From: Campylobacter concisus
GTDB taxonomy: Bacteria; Campylobacterota; Campylobacteria; Campylobacterales; Campylobacteraceae
Direction: 5' to 3'
DNA: 64,000 nt
NCBI RefSeq assembly: GCF_002092855.1
Contig: NZ_LVLC01000001.1
Span: forward strand, 682,001-746,000
Part shown: positions 37,072 through 45,754 of the stretch, piece by piece
Position numbering within the stretch: the stretch's first letter is position 1
Layout: each line of letters opens with the position of its first letter
Program-made: the position numbers and the translations under genes
The notes under the pieces: model-generated
The model's input: the letters and a program-made list of their open reading frames with translations, nothing else
The model's database searches: none
What the model was told of the DNA's origin: nothing

Positions 37072-37278
37072 TTAGTAAGCGATTTTATAGTAGGTTTCCC
37101 AGTTCTTGCTTTTTTTATAAAGCACCTCTTTTTTGTTTGACTTGCCAACGACGACACCATTGTCATCAGGAGCTAAGTCGTCACTAGTCACTTTTGCTAC
37201 GGCTGAGACTGCTAGTACACCGCCGGCAGCACCGACTTTTAGAGATTTTTTTAGAAAATCTCTTCTTGATCCTTGCAT
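37072..37278 (-). CDS. small TAT-signal protein preceding fdhA
   Basis: 68 residues: TAT signal (SRRDFLKKSLKVGAAGG), a short hydrophobic stretch, and a mature part of about 40 residues rich in Lys, Asp and Tyr ending WETYYKIAY. AAGGAGAAAAA precedes the ATG. It ends 11 bases before fdhA and opens the operon. Campylobacter and Wolinella have such a small protein directly upstream of fdhA (Cj1513c-like); its role is not known, perhaps a secretion or assembly partner. Confidence 0.75.
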   Translation of the reverse strand: MQGSRRDFLKKSLKVGAAGGVLAVSAVAKVTSDDLAPDDNGVVVGKSNKKEVLYKKSKNWETYYKIAY

Positions 37279-37580
37279 TTTTTCTCCTTAGCTCTCAAAC
37301 TTAAAAATTTGAGAATTTGGTTTGATTGGTCTTCACAATTTGCAACTTTAGAAATTCTAAAATATTGCAAGGCCTATTTCAGGGCTTTTTATAGCCTAGA
37401 TTTAAACTCTGCAAATTTAGCATAATTGCAAGATAATCAAAGTAAATATAAAGCTTTAATTAAATATGTTAAGTTATTGTTAAAAATATAAGAAAATATA
37501 TTTAATATTTTAACTTTTATGAATTTTGAGAGAAAGGCTAATTTAAAGTATAAATTCTAGGGAGAGCTCCCTAGAAAAGA
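37279..37580. other. intergenic region upstream of the fdh operon
   Basis: About 300 AT-rich bases between the DsbC-like gene's end and the first fdh gene. It should hold the fdh promoter. I see no unambiguous -10 or operator; GTTAA repeats at about 37465-37480 are the only motif-like feature. Its left end holds the ribosome site of the TAT gene and its right end the terminator of the DsbC-like gene. Confidence 0.4.
37555..37576 (-). terminator. terminator after the DsbC-like gene
   Basis: Perfect 9-bp stem TTCTAGGGA/TCCCTAGAA with a 4-base loop, just after the stop codon of the DsbC-like gene. Confidence 0.7.
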
Positions 37581-38321
37581 TTATTTCAGATCACTTTTGT
37601 TTATGATAAATGGCACTGATCTAACGCCAGCTGAGAAATATTTTTTACGTAAAGTATCGATCTTGTCGCTCTCTTCTTTACTAACATTTTTTTCATCCAC
37701 GTTATAATCTTCAGAAAAATACTTTCTTAAAATTTTAACCTTATCGCTATCACTTTTTGCATTTTTTATATCTTTATAGATCAAAGCACTTTTTTGCAAA
37801 GACGATAGTTCATGCACTGGAGTTAGGATGATTTCAACATTATTGTCTTTTAATGTCGTTTCGATCTTTGCTAGCTCGGCTCTGCAATATGGGCATTCAG
37901 GATCTGAAAACATGATAATAGTTGGCTTTTTGCTATCATTACCAAGAGTTACAACATTTGCCTTGTCTTCATTTTTATAAATTTTAGCTAGTGATTTTAC
38001 TAAATCAAGTGCTGCTTTTTCTGCGATTACCTTTTTTTCTTCAGCCAAATAAGACTTCTGCTCCTTTAAATTTACAACATCAGGAAACATAAGATCGCCC
38101 TTAATAAAAGTCACATCTTCTTGAGACATATCTCCTTTGCTAAATTTTAAGCTTACTTTTTCTATATCATCTAAAATTTTAGTGCGTTCTACGACTTTTA
38201 CATTAACACCATCGATATTTTGATTTTTAAAAACTTCTGAGTAAAAATCTTCTATTTGCTTATCGCTTGCTGCCATTAGGCTAGTTGCCGCTAATATTGA
38301 GGCCAAAACCACTTTTTTCAT
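37581..38321 (-). CDS. periplasmic DsbC/DsbG-like thioredoxin-fold protein
   Basis: 246 residues: signal peptide (MKKVVLASILAATSLMAA), N-terminal region (20-125) with charged coil, then a thioredoxin fold with active site CPYC in FSDPECPYCRAEL (about 140-152) and the cis-Pro loop RSVPFII. A periplasmic disulfide oxidoreductase or isomerase, by context perhaps serving the cysteine-rich formate dehydrogenase. It lies between the fdh operon and selB, on the same strand, with its own terminator. Confidence 0.82.
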   Translation of the reverse strand: MKKVVLASILAATSLMAASDKQIEDFYSEVFKNQNIDGVNVKVVERTKILDDIEKVSLKFSKGDMSQEDVTFIKGDLMFPDVVNLKEQKSYLAEEKKVIAEKAALDLVKSLAKIYKNEDKANVVTLGNDSKKPTIIMFSDPECPYCRAELAKIETTLKDNNVEIILTPVHELSSLQKSALIYKDIKNAKSDSDKVKILRKYFSEDYNVDEKNVSKEESDKIDTLRKKYFSAGVRSVPFIINKSDLK

Positions 38322-38374
38322 TTTTTTCCTTTTTAAAAATTTGGCGGATTATATTTGCTTTTTGTAAATGAATG

Positions 38375-40195
38375 CTAACCACGAAAGACTCTATCATTTC
38401 CTTGCTTCATTATGTCACTCTCAAGATCAAGTTGCTCAAGATAAGCGATTACATATTTTCTACTTAAATTTAGTGCATCCTTGGCGTTTGTGACATTTAC
38501 AAAGCCTTGATTTTTGATGATCTCTCTTAGCTTATCAAGTGCCATTTTTAGCGAATTTCTGGTGATGAAAAGGTTATGCTCCAGCCTTACAACTCTACCC
38601 ATTGCAGTTAGTTTTTTAAGGGCATTATCGCCACTTAGCCTATCTATTTCCAGCTCATCATATATATTATAAGGTGCCGTTGGAGCTAGCTTTCCGCTTT
38701 CTAAAATTTCATAAATTTTCTCTTCAAGCCTTACTTTTAGTTTGCTTATATCAATACCTTTTTTTGTATAGACGCCATCATTTTTAGAGATTAAGTTTAT
38801 ACTTTCAAGCTCATCAAGTGCTTTTTGAGCTAAATTTTGGCTAGCCCAAGCAAGCTTTAAGCTTATACTTTGAGCTGAGAAAACAGCAAATTCATTTTTC
38901 TCTATCATAAATTTAACCACAGACTTTATCCGCTCAACCGCGCTTAGATCGTAGATATTTAAAGCTTTTTCATCAACAAAGACGTTTGAGACTTTTTTAG
39001 CTACATTTACGGCCTCTTCGTGACTTAGTCCAAACCTTTGATAAGAAGAGATGATGCCAAAGCCATTTTTGTGGGCTTCTTTAAGTATAGAAAATGCTCC
39101 AACAAAATCATGCTTTAAAAGTGCAGCTAAAAAGAGAATTTTACCAGCCTTTTTTAGTGGCTCAAGCACAGGATTTAACACCTTGCCACCTCCTATCACG
39201 CGCGCATCTGAGATAAGCACAAAGGCCTCGTCAAATTTCAAAAACATATCGCTTTGAAATTTAAAGGTAACAAAGTAGCTATCATCTTTTTGGCTTAGTA
39301 TTAGCACCTTTGCAGGCACATTTTTAGCTCCTACGCAAAAGGTTACGCTTTGCGAGTGAATGAGATTTTTAGCAGTTACGACCGCATCAACCTCTCTAAA
39401 TCCTCTAAAATAGCCCTTTTTACTAAGTAGTTGACCTTTTTTTAGTTCATTAAGCTCAATGCCAGTTAGATTTAGCGCCACTCGGCTGCTAACCCCTGCG
39501 CTATCAACGAATTTATCGTGGCTTTGCACACTTCTTACTAGCACCTCTTTGCCAGCATCGTAGTTAAAAAGCTTCTCGTTTTTACTAACGCTTCCCTCTA
39601 TAACGGTGCCAGTTACGACATTTCCGATACCTTTTAGGCTAAAAACCCTATCGATGTAGTATCTAAAAACACCGTCTTCATCGCGCTTTTTAGCTCTTAG
39701 CGTAAAGAGGTAGTTTCTAAGCTCGTCAATGCTTGCCCTATCCTTTATACTAACGGCAAAAATTTCTAAAATTTGTAGGTTTTTAAATTTAGAAATTTCA
39801 TCTCTTATCTCTTTTTTTCTTAAATTTATAGTCGCTTCATCTACGAGGTCACACTTTGTAAGTGCCACGATCAAAGACTTCACACCAAGAAGATTTAAAA
39901 TTTCAAGGTGCTCCAAGCTTTGAGGCATAAGGCCGTCATTTGCCGCCACTACAAATAAGCACGCGTCAAAGCCATACGCACCACTTATCATCGTTTTTAT
40001 GAGATTTTCATGCCCTGGCACGTCGATAAATGCGATATTTTCATCATTTTTACTTAAATTTGAAAAGCTTAGATCGATCGTTATGCCACGCTTTTTCTCC
40101 TCTTCAAGATTGTCCCCCTCAAAGCCGTTTAGTTCCTTTATAAGCGCGGTTTTTCCGTGGTCGATATGCCCTGCTGTTCCTATTATTAGACTCAT
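38375..40195 (-). CDS. selB: selenocysteine-specific elongation factor SelB
   Basis: 606 residues. GTPase domain with GTAGHIDHGKTAL, DVPGHENLI and NKCDL-like TKCDL, followed by EF-Tu-like beta-barrels, then C-terminal winged-helix domains (about 420-606) that bind the SECIS hairpin. It carries Sec-tRNA to UGA codons in fdhA. The start overlaps the selA stop by 4 bases. Length is typical for SelB (600-640). Confidence 0.96.
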   Translation of the reverse strand: MSLIIGTAGHIDHGKTALIKELNGFEGDNLEEEKKRGITIDLSFSNLSKNDENIAFIDVPGHENLIKTMISGAYGFDACLFVVAANDGLMPQSLEHLEILNLLGVKSLIVALTKCDLVDEATINLRKKEIRDEISKFKNLQILEIFAVSIKDRASIDELRNYLFTLRAKKRDEDGVFRYYIDRVFSLKGIGNVVTGTVIEGSVSKNEKLFNYDAGKEVLVRSVQSHDKFVDSAGVSSRVALNLTGIELNELKKGQLLSKKGYFRGFREVDAVVTAKNLIHSQSVTFCVGAKNVPAKVLILSQKDDSYFVTFKFQSDMFLKFDEAFVLISDARVIGGGKVLNPVLEPLKKAGKILFLAALLKHDFVGAFSILKEAHKNGFGIISSYQRFGLSHEEAVNVAKKVSNVFVDEKALNIYDLSAVERIKSVVKFMIEKNEFAVFSAQSISLKLAWASQNLAQKALDELESINLISKNDGVYTKKGIDISKLKVRLEEKIYEILESGKLAPTAPYNIYDELEIDRLSGDNALKKLTAMGRVVRLEHNLFITRNSLKMALDKLREIIKNQGFVNVTNAKDALNLSRKYVIAYLEQLDLESDIMKQGNDRVFRG

Positions 40196-41517
40196 TTTTC
40201 TTCCGTTTCATTTATTATTTTTATTAGTTCATTTACATCGTCATCTAAAAGTGTTCTTAAATCAAGTAAAAATTTATCATTTTCTATGCGGCCGATCACC
40301 TTTTTTTGCCTAAATTTCTGCTCATTTAAAACTGCATCTCCACTAACCGCCAAAGCCACGCTTGGAATTTTTTTATTTGGCATCGCACCGCCTCCTACAA
40401 AGGTTTGTGTGCGAACGATTTCTAGCGATGTTTTTAGATTCTTATTTATAAAATTTGCTAAATTTTCAAGCTCTTTTACACTTTTGTGAAGCAGTTTTTG
40501 TGTTGTGATTAGCTCAAATTCTTTGTTTAGATAAGCTTTTATGCTCTCAGCCAAAAGTGAGATGATCACCTTATCAACACGAAGCATTCTTAAAAGCTGG
40601 TTTTTTCTAAGCTTTGCGATGAGCTCTTTTTTGCCGACAATGATGCCACACTGCACCGTGCCAAGTAGCTTGTCGCCGCTAAAGCTAACTAGCGAAACGT
40701 CTCTTAAGTGCTTTAAATCTGGCTCATTTTTGTCAAGATTAAACGGCAAATTTCCGTAAAAACCGCTGCCAAGATCAAAATAGTCTATCAAATTTTGCTC
40801 ACGTGCTAGCTTACTTAGTTCATTTGCCGTGGCTTCTTCGCTAAAACCAACTATGTCAAAATTTGAGCGGTGCGCTTTTACAAGCATTGCAGTATCTTCA
40901 CAAATCGCCGACTCGTAGTCTTTTAGTCTAGTTTTATTTGTTGTGCCGACCTCTTTTAAGATGCAGCCTGCATTTGCCATCACCTCTGGCACTCTAAAAC
41001 TACCGCCTATCTCGACTAGCTCGCCTCTACTAACGACTACCTCCCTACCCTTTGCAAAGGTATTTAGCACCAAAAATACAGCGCTTGCGTTGTTATTTAC
41101 GACGATAGCATCTTCAAAGCCAAATGCTCTTGCTATGAGTGAGCCTATATAGTCATATCTGTTGCCACGACTGCCCGTTTCTAGGTTATATTCAAGGTTA
41201 GAATATCCTGTGATAACTGGCGTCGCTCGGTTTAAAATTTCTTTATCTATTACACTTCTAGCAAGATTTGTGTGGATAGTAATACCGGTTAAATTTAGAA
41301 CTCTTTGAAGAGTTGATTTGTTAAATTTATAGTACTCATTTAGGATCAAATTTATTATTTCTTCACTACTAAAGTTTGCGTTTTCATTTAAAATTTTAGC
41401 CCTTACTTCGTCTAAAATTTGTCTTGCTAGCATTGTGACTAAACTCACATCAAGCCCCGAAAATGCTTCATTTTTTATGATCTTATCGACTTGTGGGATA
41501 TTTCTTAAATCGCTCAA
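40192..41517 (-). CDS. selA: L-seryl-tRNA(Sec) selenium transferase SelA
   Basis: 441 residues; PLP-dependent enzyme that turns Ser-tRNA-Sec into Sec-tRNA-Sec. Visible are the RNA-binding N-terminal part, NNNASAVFLVLNTFAKG, VSRGELVEIGGSFRVPEVM (short: RGELVEIGG), the PLP lysine in SFSGDKLLGTVQCG, and VGGGAMPNKKIPSVA. A normal full-length SelA. It heads selA-selB; divergent from the ferredoxin gene across 150 bases. Selenophosphate synthase (selD) and tRNA-Sec (selC) are not in this window. Confidence 0.96.
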   Translation of the reverse strand: MSDLRNIPQVDKIIKNEAFSGLDVSLVTMLARQILDEVRAKILNENANFSSEEIINLILNEYYKFNKSTLQRVLNLTGITIHTNLARSVIDKEILNRATPVITGYSNLEYNLETGSRGNRYDYIGSLIARAFGFEDAIVVNNNASAVFLVLNTFAKGREVVVSRGELVEIGGSFRVPEVMANAGCILKEVGTTNKTRLKDYESAICEDTAMLVKAHRSNFDIVGFSEEATANELSKLAREQNLIDYFDLGSGFYGNLPFNLDKNEPDLKHLRDVSLVSFSGDKLLGTVQCGIIVGKKELIAKLRKNQLLRMLRVDKVIISLLAESIKAYLNKEFELITTQKLLHKSVKELENLANFINKNLKTSLEIVRTQTFVGGGAMPNKKIPSVALAVSGDAVLNEQKFRQKKVIGRIENDKFLLDLRTLLDDDVNELIKIINETEEK

Positions 41518-41671
41518 TTTGTGCTCCTAGTAAGTTAGTTTTACCAAGCCGTGATTTTAACATAAAAAATATTATAAATTAAACCTTAGAGCAAAAAGGA
41601 ACATATAAAATTCAGAGTCCATTAATCCCATTAATATTAAAATAAGCCTATTCTTGATAATAGGAGAAATT

Positions 41672-43345
41672 ATGAAAGAATTTGGCTTTTATAACGATTT
41701 TGACGATACTTTGATGCTAAATGAACAGATAGAAATAAATAACGAAAAGGAAGAATATTTAGTTTCTAACTCGCCAAAGCTTAAAGCAAACATTATCGCA
41801 CCTGAGATAAATTTTTATCTAAAAAATACAACTGCAAGCGTCTTAGAAAAAGCTAAAAATACACTTTTGCTCTACGAGGCAAGAGCAACTGCATTTGACA
41901 TGGCAAAGGATGTTGATTACGAAAAAGAAGTCGGAAAAAACGTCGTAATAGTAAGCAACTCAGGCCGTGAGGAGCTAGCAAATTTATTAAAAGAAAATGG
42001 CTATAAAGTCATTGAATTAACGCATTTTGAAGTGAAATTTATTTATGGTGCAGCTGGCGAGCTTAGTGTTTTGATACTTAGAGCAAATGACGAATTTGAG
42101 GTCGATTGCGACTTTTTCTTGGTTGAAAATGCAAGGGATTATATGCTAAAGCAAAGCGGCTGTTATGAAATAGCTGGGCTAGAAGATGAAGCTGTGCTTA
42201 AAATGTTAAATGAAAAAACTCCAAAATTTAAGTACAAAAGCCTAACTCAATATGACTCTTCGATCTGTCAATATCACGAACGAAGAAATGAAATTTGTGG
42301 ACGTTGTGCCGAAGTTTGCCCAACGGTTGCGATATTAAAAGAGGATGAAACAAAGCACCTTGTCTTTTCGCAGATAGATTGCACAAACTGCGGAAACTGT
42401 ATCAGCGTATGCCCTAGTGGCGCGCTCGACTACACGCTAATGCCTCAGAGCTCATTTGCTGCTGTGGCAAAGCTTTATAAAGGCAAGATTGCACTCATTG
42501 TGCCAGAAGAGATAAATTTAGAAGATCTTAGCGTTAGCCTACCAGAAAATGTCTTACCTTTTGCTATCTCAGCTGCACATTTTCTAAGCCAAACGCACTT
42601 TTTGACACTTCTTCAAGAAAGTGGCGCAAGTGTAATTTTATTTAGCAAGAGCCTTGGCAAAGGCGAAAAAGACGCCATTAGCATCTTAAATCAAATTTAT
42701 GAGCTTAAATTTAAAGAGACGGCGATCTATCACGCTAAAGATAAAAATGAACTTGAAGAATCGCTCAAAAAGGCAAAATTTATAGCTGACTCACAACACA
42801 CGATAAACGAATATGCCTTGCCAAAAAGAGAAATTTTTGCAAAAAGGCTCGAGTTTTTAGTAGGTAGCGAAGATCTTGGCGTGGTAAAAAGCGGCGAGAT
42901 GATAAGATATGGCGATGTCAAGATAAACACTGATAGCTGTACACTTTGTCTAAGTTGCGTTGGCGCTTGTAACGTAAGCGCGCTAGTGGCTGATAAAAAG
43001 ACAAATTCTATTTTATTTAATCCAAGCGTCTGCACAGCTTGCGGATACTGCGAACTAAGCTGTGCTGAAAAAGATACCATAAGCCTTGAAGTTGGAAAAA
43101 TTTCTCTTAAGCCTGAGTTTTTTACATATAATGAGCTGGCACGAGATGAGCTTTTTGCCTGTGTTGAGTGCGGAAAAGAGTTTGCGACTAAAAAAGCAGT
43201 CGAAAAGATCGCAACTATAATGCAACCAAGATTTGGCAACGATAGGGTCAAGATAAAAGCACTTTACTGCTGTGCTGACTGCAAAGCCAAACTAATGGTT
43301 CAAGCCCAAATAAACGCGATGAAAGAGGATTTATTAAATGGATAA
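41672..43345 (+). CDS. multi-cluster [4Fe-4S] ferredoxin-type protein
   Basis: 557 residues from the ATG with AGGAGAAATT upstream; an upstream TTG frame is less likely. Four ferredoxin-like Cys clusters: CGRCAEVCP, CTNCGNCISVCPSG, CTLCLSCVGACN and CTACGYCELSC, plus a C-terminal zinc-ribbon-like pair set (CVECGKEF, CCADCKAK). No signal or TM. Cytosolic electron carrier with a domain like DUF-type Fe-S proteins found next to torD and fdh in Campylobacter. The overlap with the torD-like gene (8 bases) and the membrane gene beyond suggests a single operon serving formate dehydrogenase or a related molybdoenzyme. Confidence 0.85.
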   Translation: MKEFGFYNDFDDTLMLNEQIEINNEKEEYLVSNSPKLKANIIAPEINFYLKNTTASVLEKAKNTLLLYEARATAFDMAKDVDYEKEVGKNVVIVSNSGREELANLLKENGYKVIELTHFEVKFIYGAAGELSVLILRANDEFEVDCDFFLVENARDYMLKQSGCYEIAGLEDEAVLKMLNEKTPKFKYKSLTQYDSSICQYHERRNEICGRCAEVCPTVAILKEDETKHLVFSQIDCTNCGNCISVCPSGALDYTLMPQSSFAAVAKLYKGKIALIVPEEINLEDLSVSLPENVLPFAISAAHFLSQTHFLTLLQESGASVILFSKSLGKGEKDAISILNQIYELKFKETAIYHAKDKNELEESLKKAKFIADSQHTINEYALPKREIFAKRLEFLVGSEDLGVVKSGEMIRYGDVKINTDSCTLCLSCVGACNVSALVADKKTNSILFNPSVCTACGYCELSCAEKDTISLEVGKISLKPEFFTYNELARDELFACVECGKEFATKKAVEKIATIMQPRFGNDRVKIKALYCCADCKAKLMVQAQINAMKEDLLNG

Positions 43346-44051
43346 AAACATCATAAAAGCAAGATCGTATTTTTACGAATTTCTAGCATATCCTATGTTT
43401 TTTTACACAAATGATGAGAAATTTTCAAGATGGAAAGAGCAGTTAAGATACTTAAGCGCAAATCCTTTAAGCGAGGATAGTGATGCTGCATTTAAAAATT
43501 TAGATAAATTTAGCTTTGAAGAATTTTCAAAAGAACAAAATGATGTTCTTTTTGGCTTTACAAATATCCCCTTAAGCGCTTCATTTTATGAAGAGGGCAG
43601 AGATAACGGAGCAGCTAGGCTTAGGGTTATTGAATGTTTAAAACTAAGCCCATATAGACGTGATAGCGAGCTTTGCAAAGACAGCGAGGACTACGTTGGA
43701 TTTATATTTTTAGCGATGGCTACATTTTTAAAAGATGAGTTTGATGATGCAAAAAATATTAGCAATAAGCTATTTTCTGAAACTTTAAATTTATTTGTAG
43801 ATGAGTTTTCTCAGCTACTTTCAGCTTACAAAGAGGCAAATTTCTTTAAATCATATATTATTATTTTAAAAGATTTCATCGATCTTGAACGCTCTATACT
43901 AAACGTAGAAGCACCGGCTAAGCCAAAAGGCGATAGTGTCGCCATGGCAGCACTTAAGAAAGAGCCATTTCAAAGCAAGATGCCAACAATCAAAACCAAA
44001 CTTCATTGGGAAGAATTTTCTCCAGTCATCTCACACGAGTTTAAAGACTAG
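43338..44051 (+). CDS. TorD-family molybdoenzyme chaperone
   Basis: 237 residues, all-helical. The start KARSYFYEFLAYPMFFYTND and the YVGFIFLAMATFL segment match TorD/DmsD chaperones that protect a molybdoenzyme precursor until its cofactor is inserted and TAT export can proceed. The C-terminal 40 residues are charged and Pro-rich. It overlaps the ferredoxin gene by 8 bases. The formate dehydrogenase FdhA with its TAT signal is the obvious client in this window. Confidence 0.85.
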   Translation: MDKNIIKARSYFYEFLAYPMFFYTNDEKFSRWKEQLRYLSANPLSEDSDAAFKNLDKFSFEEFSKEQNDVLFGFTNIPLSASFYEEGRDNGAARLRVIECLKLSPYRRDSELCKDSEDYVGFIFLAMATFLKDEFDDAKNISNKLFSETLNLFVDEFSQLLSAYKEANFFKSYIIILKDFIDLERSILNVEAPAKPKGDSVAMAALKKEPFQSKMPTIKTKLHWEEFSPVISHEFKD

Positions 44052-44132
44052 CTTAAATTTGTTATCTTGATATTTTATAATTATTAGCAATTTGGCGTTA
44101 ATCTTCTTTAAATTTTTTACAAAGGACTTACA

Positions 44133-44765
44133 ATGGTAATGACACACTACATGGAGCTTTTATCGCTCAATCAACCTTACAATCTAATCTTCTTCATGGT
44201 GATACCTGTGGGGCTTACGGAGCTTTTAGTGGCGATGGAGTTTCTCACTATGTATCACATGGATAGCGGTAAAAATGCTGGCTATAAGGCTGTTGGCAAA
44301 TTTGCTGGCATAGTGCTTGGGGTCTATTTTACAGCTCTTGTGATCTATTTTATGGCAAAAATTTATCCAAGTATAAAATGGCGTGGATATGCCGATGTCA
44401 TCGCTGTCTACTCATATCTCATCAGCGTCATACCACTTCTTGGCATCGCGCTTTTAGAGCTAAATTTGATCTACAAAAACGCAAGCGAAAAGGCAAAGCT
44501 AAAGCTTCACTTTTTCCTACTCATATTTGCCTTGATCGTCGCACACGTCGCAATGATATTTGGCATGGTTGATCCTACCATAACAGGCTACAAGGCTGAA
44601 AACGGTGAGATGGGTATGCATATGAATATGCCAATGAACATGCCAGCAGATATGCCAATGCACGATCACCACAAGATGATGCAAAATATGGGTGAGATGC
44701 ATATGAATATGATGATGCAAAATATGAGCGATGATAACTCAACTAATATGCATATGCATCACTAA
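44133..44765 (+). CDS. membrane protein (DUF6803-like) with Met/His-rich tail
   Basis: 210 residues: four hydrophobic helices (about 14-36, 50-72, 86-108, 118-140), then a tail from about residue 158 of 53 residues that holds 19 Met and 8 His, many in M-x-M and M-x-H order. Such tails bind Cu(I) or act as soft-metal scavengers in other proteins. AAAGGA precedes the ATG. It follows the TorD-like gene after 81 bases and ends with a weak hairpin at 44783-44799. It could be the membrane partner of the formate dehydrogenase system, or a metal-handling protein of the same locus. Confidence 0.7.
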   Translation: MVMTHYMELLSLNQPYNLIFFMVIPVGLTELLVAMEFLTMYHMDSGKNAGYKAVGKFAGIVLGVYFTALVIYFMAKIYPSIKWRGYADVIAVYSYLISVIPLLGIALLELNLIYKNASEKAKLKLHFFLLIFALIVAHVAMIFGMVDPTITGYKAENGEMGMHMNMPMNMPADMPMHDHHKMMQNMGEMHMNMMMQNMSDDNSTNMHMHH

Positions 44766-44782
44766 ATTTAAAAGTTTCTTGG

Positions 44783-44799
44783 AAGTTGCTAAGCAGCTT
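44783..44799 (+). terminator. weak terminator after the Met/His-rich membrane gene
   Basis: Seven-base stem AAGTTGC/GCAGCTT with one G-T pair and a short loop, then TAGATTTAATTCTTTTTT. It lies between two convergent genes. Confidence 0.45.
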
Positions 44800-44804
44800 T
44801 AGAT

Positions 44805-45485
44805 TTAATTCTTTTTTGCTGCTTTTAATAGTCTATTTTCTTTAAAAAATTTTCTGAGTGATTTTTGCTCTTTTGGGCCTATTTTGTAGCTTATAAATTT
44901 CAAATACCACTTGATATCTTGCTCGCTTATGGCGCGGCTTTTGGCATACTGAGCTAATATATAATTTGGAATTTTTACATTTTTTTGTAGAAATTTTGCA
45001 ACCAGTCTTTTGTAAAACGAGCCATTTTTTACATATGAAAATCTACCAAAAACAAATGGCAAATTTGTCTTTTCGTGCCAAATGTTACCAAGGTCGTAAA
45101 AGCACTCTTTGCCCTCGCTTAGGTATGCCTTTAGTGCCCTGTCGCCTATGATCACCTCGCCATTTAGACGAAGCACCTTAGCTAGGGCGTTTGAGCTAGC
45201 AGAGGCAGGATCTGGCTTTGGGGCTGAGTTTTTGCGCACAAGCACGCTTTTTACATCGTTTTTGGCGACTATTCCAAAATTTAGCTTCTTTAAATTTGCC
45301 TTTTTACTAGCTATACTTGAGATCACCGCAGCGTCGATCTTTCTGGCATTTAGTGCCCTATTTAGCTTGCTTGGCACGCCTTTTTTAAACTCGATCGCCT
45401 TTTTTATCTGAGAGCTTAGTGGAGCTGATTTTAAAAAAACGTGAAATGGAAGTAAATTTAGATAATCAATCTTTCCAAATATCAT
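44805..45485 (-). CDS. mqnA: chorismate dehydratase of the futalosine pathway
   Basis: 226 residues; converts chorismate to 3-enolpyruvyl-benzoate, first step of the futalosine route to menaquinone. The start FGKIDYLNLLPFHVFL (signature YLNLLPF) and KGVPSKLNRALNARKIDAAVISSIAS match MqnA; the C-terminal part DIKWYLKFISYKIGPKEQKSL is helical. In C. jejuni this gene (Cj1285c) precedes upp in the same order; here barnase and barstar lie between them. It overlaps the barstar gene by 4 bases. Confidence 0.92.
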   Translation of the reverse strand: MIFGKIDYLNLLPFHVFLKSAPLSSQIKKAIEFKKGVPSKLNRALNARKIDAAVISSIASKKANLKKLNFGIVAKNDVKSVLVRKNSAPKPDPASASSNALAKVLRLNGEVIIGDRALKAYLSEGKECFYDLGNIWHEKTNLPFVFGRFSYVKNGSFYKRLVAKFLQKNVKIPNYILAQYAKSRAISEQDIKWYLKFISYKIGPKEQKSLRKFFKENRLLKAAKKN

Positions 45486-45754
45486 TTTTCATCTTTTACA
45501 AACTCAAATTTAACTAGATCATTTTCGTTACAAACGTCATGAAATAGCTGAATCAAGCTCTCTTTTGTGCCACTATCCAAAAAATTTTCATTTTTTAGCT
45601 TTATAAATGTTGGCTCATTTATCTCGCAAAGACAGTCAAAGAGTGCGTCTAAATTTTTGCCGTAGTACTCTGGCAGGCCAAATTTTTTTGTAAAATACTC
45701 ATGCATTTTTTCTTTTTCAACCATCTCTTTGGCATCTAAGATCACACTTTTCAT
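45482..45754 (-). CDS. barstar-like ribonuclease inhibitor
   Basis: 90 residues, acidic. The central motif GLPEYYGKNLDALFDCLCE matches barstar's LPEYYGENLDALWDCL region, with Asp and Glu positions that bind the ribonuclease active site. The start overlaps the barnase-like gene by 4 bases (ATGA) and its stop overlaps mqnA by 4, so it is co-translated with the nuclease it should neutralise. Barstar is cytoplasmic and protects the producing cell. Confidence 0.93.
   Translation of the reverse strand: MKSVILDAKEMVEKEKMHEYFTKKFGLPEYYGKNLDALFDCLCEINEPTFIKLKNENFLDSGTKESLIQLFHDVCNENDLVKFEFVKDEK

Noticed and set aside
44133-44765. FdhC cytochrome b subunit
   Set aside because: Four helices and a Met/His tail without the heme-His pattern and size of the FdhC family; it is not a clear FdhC.
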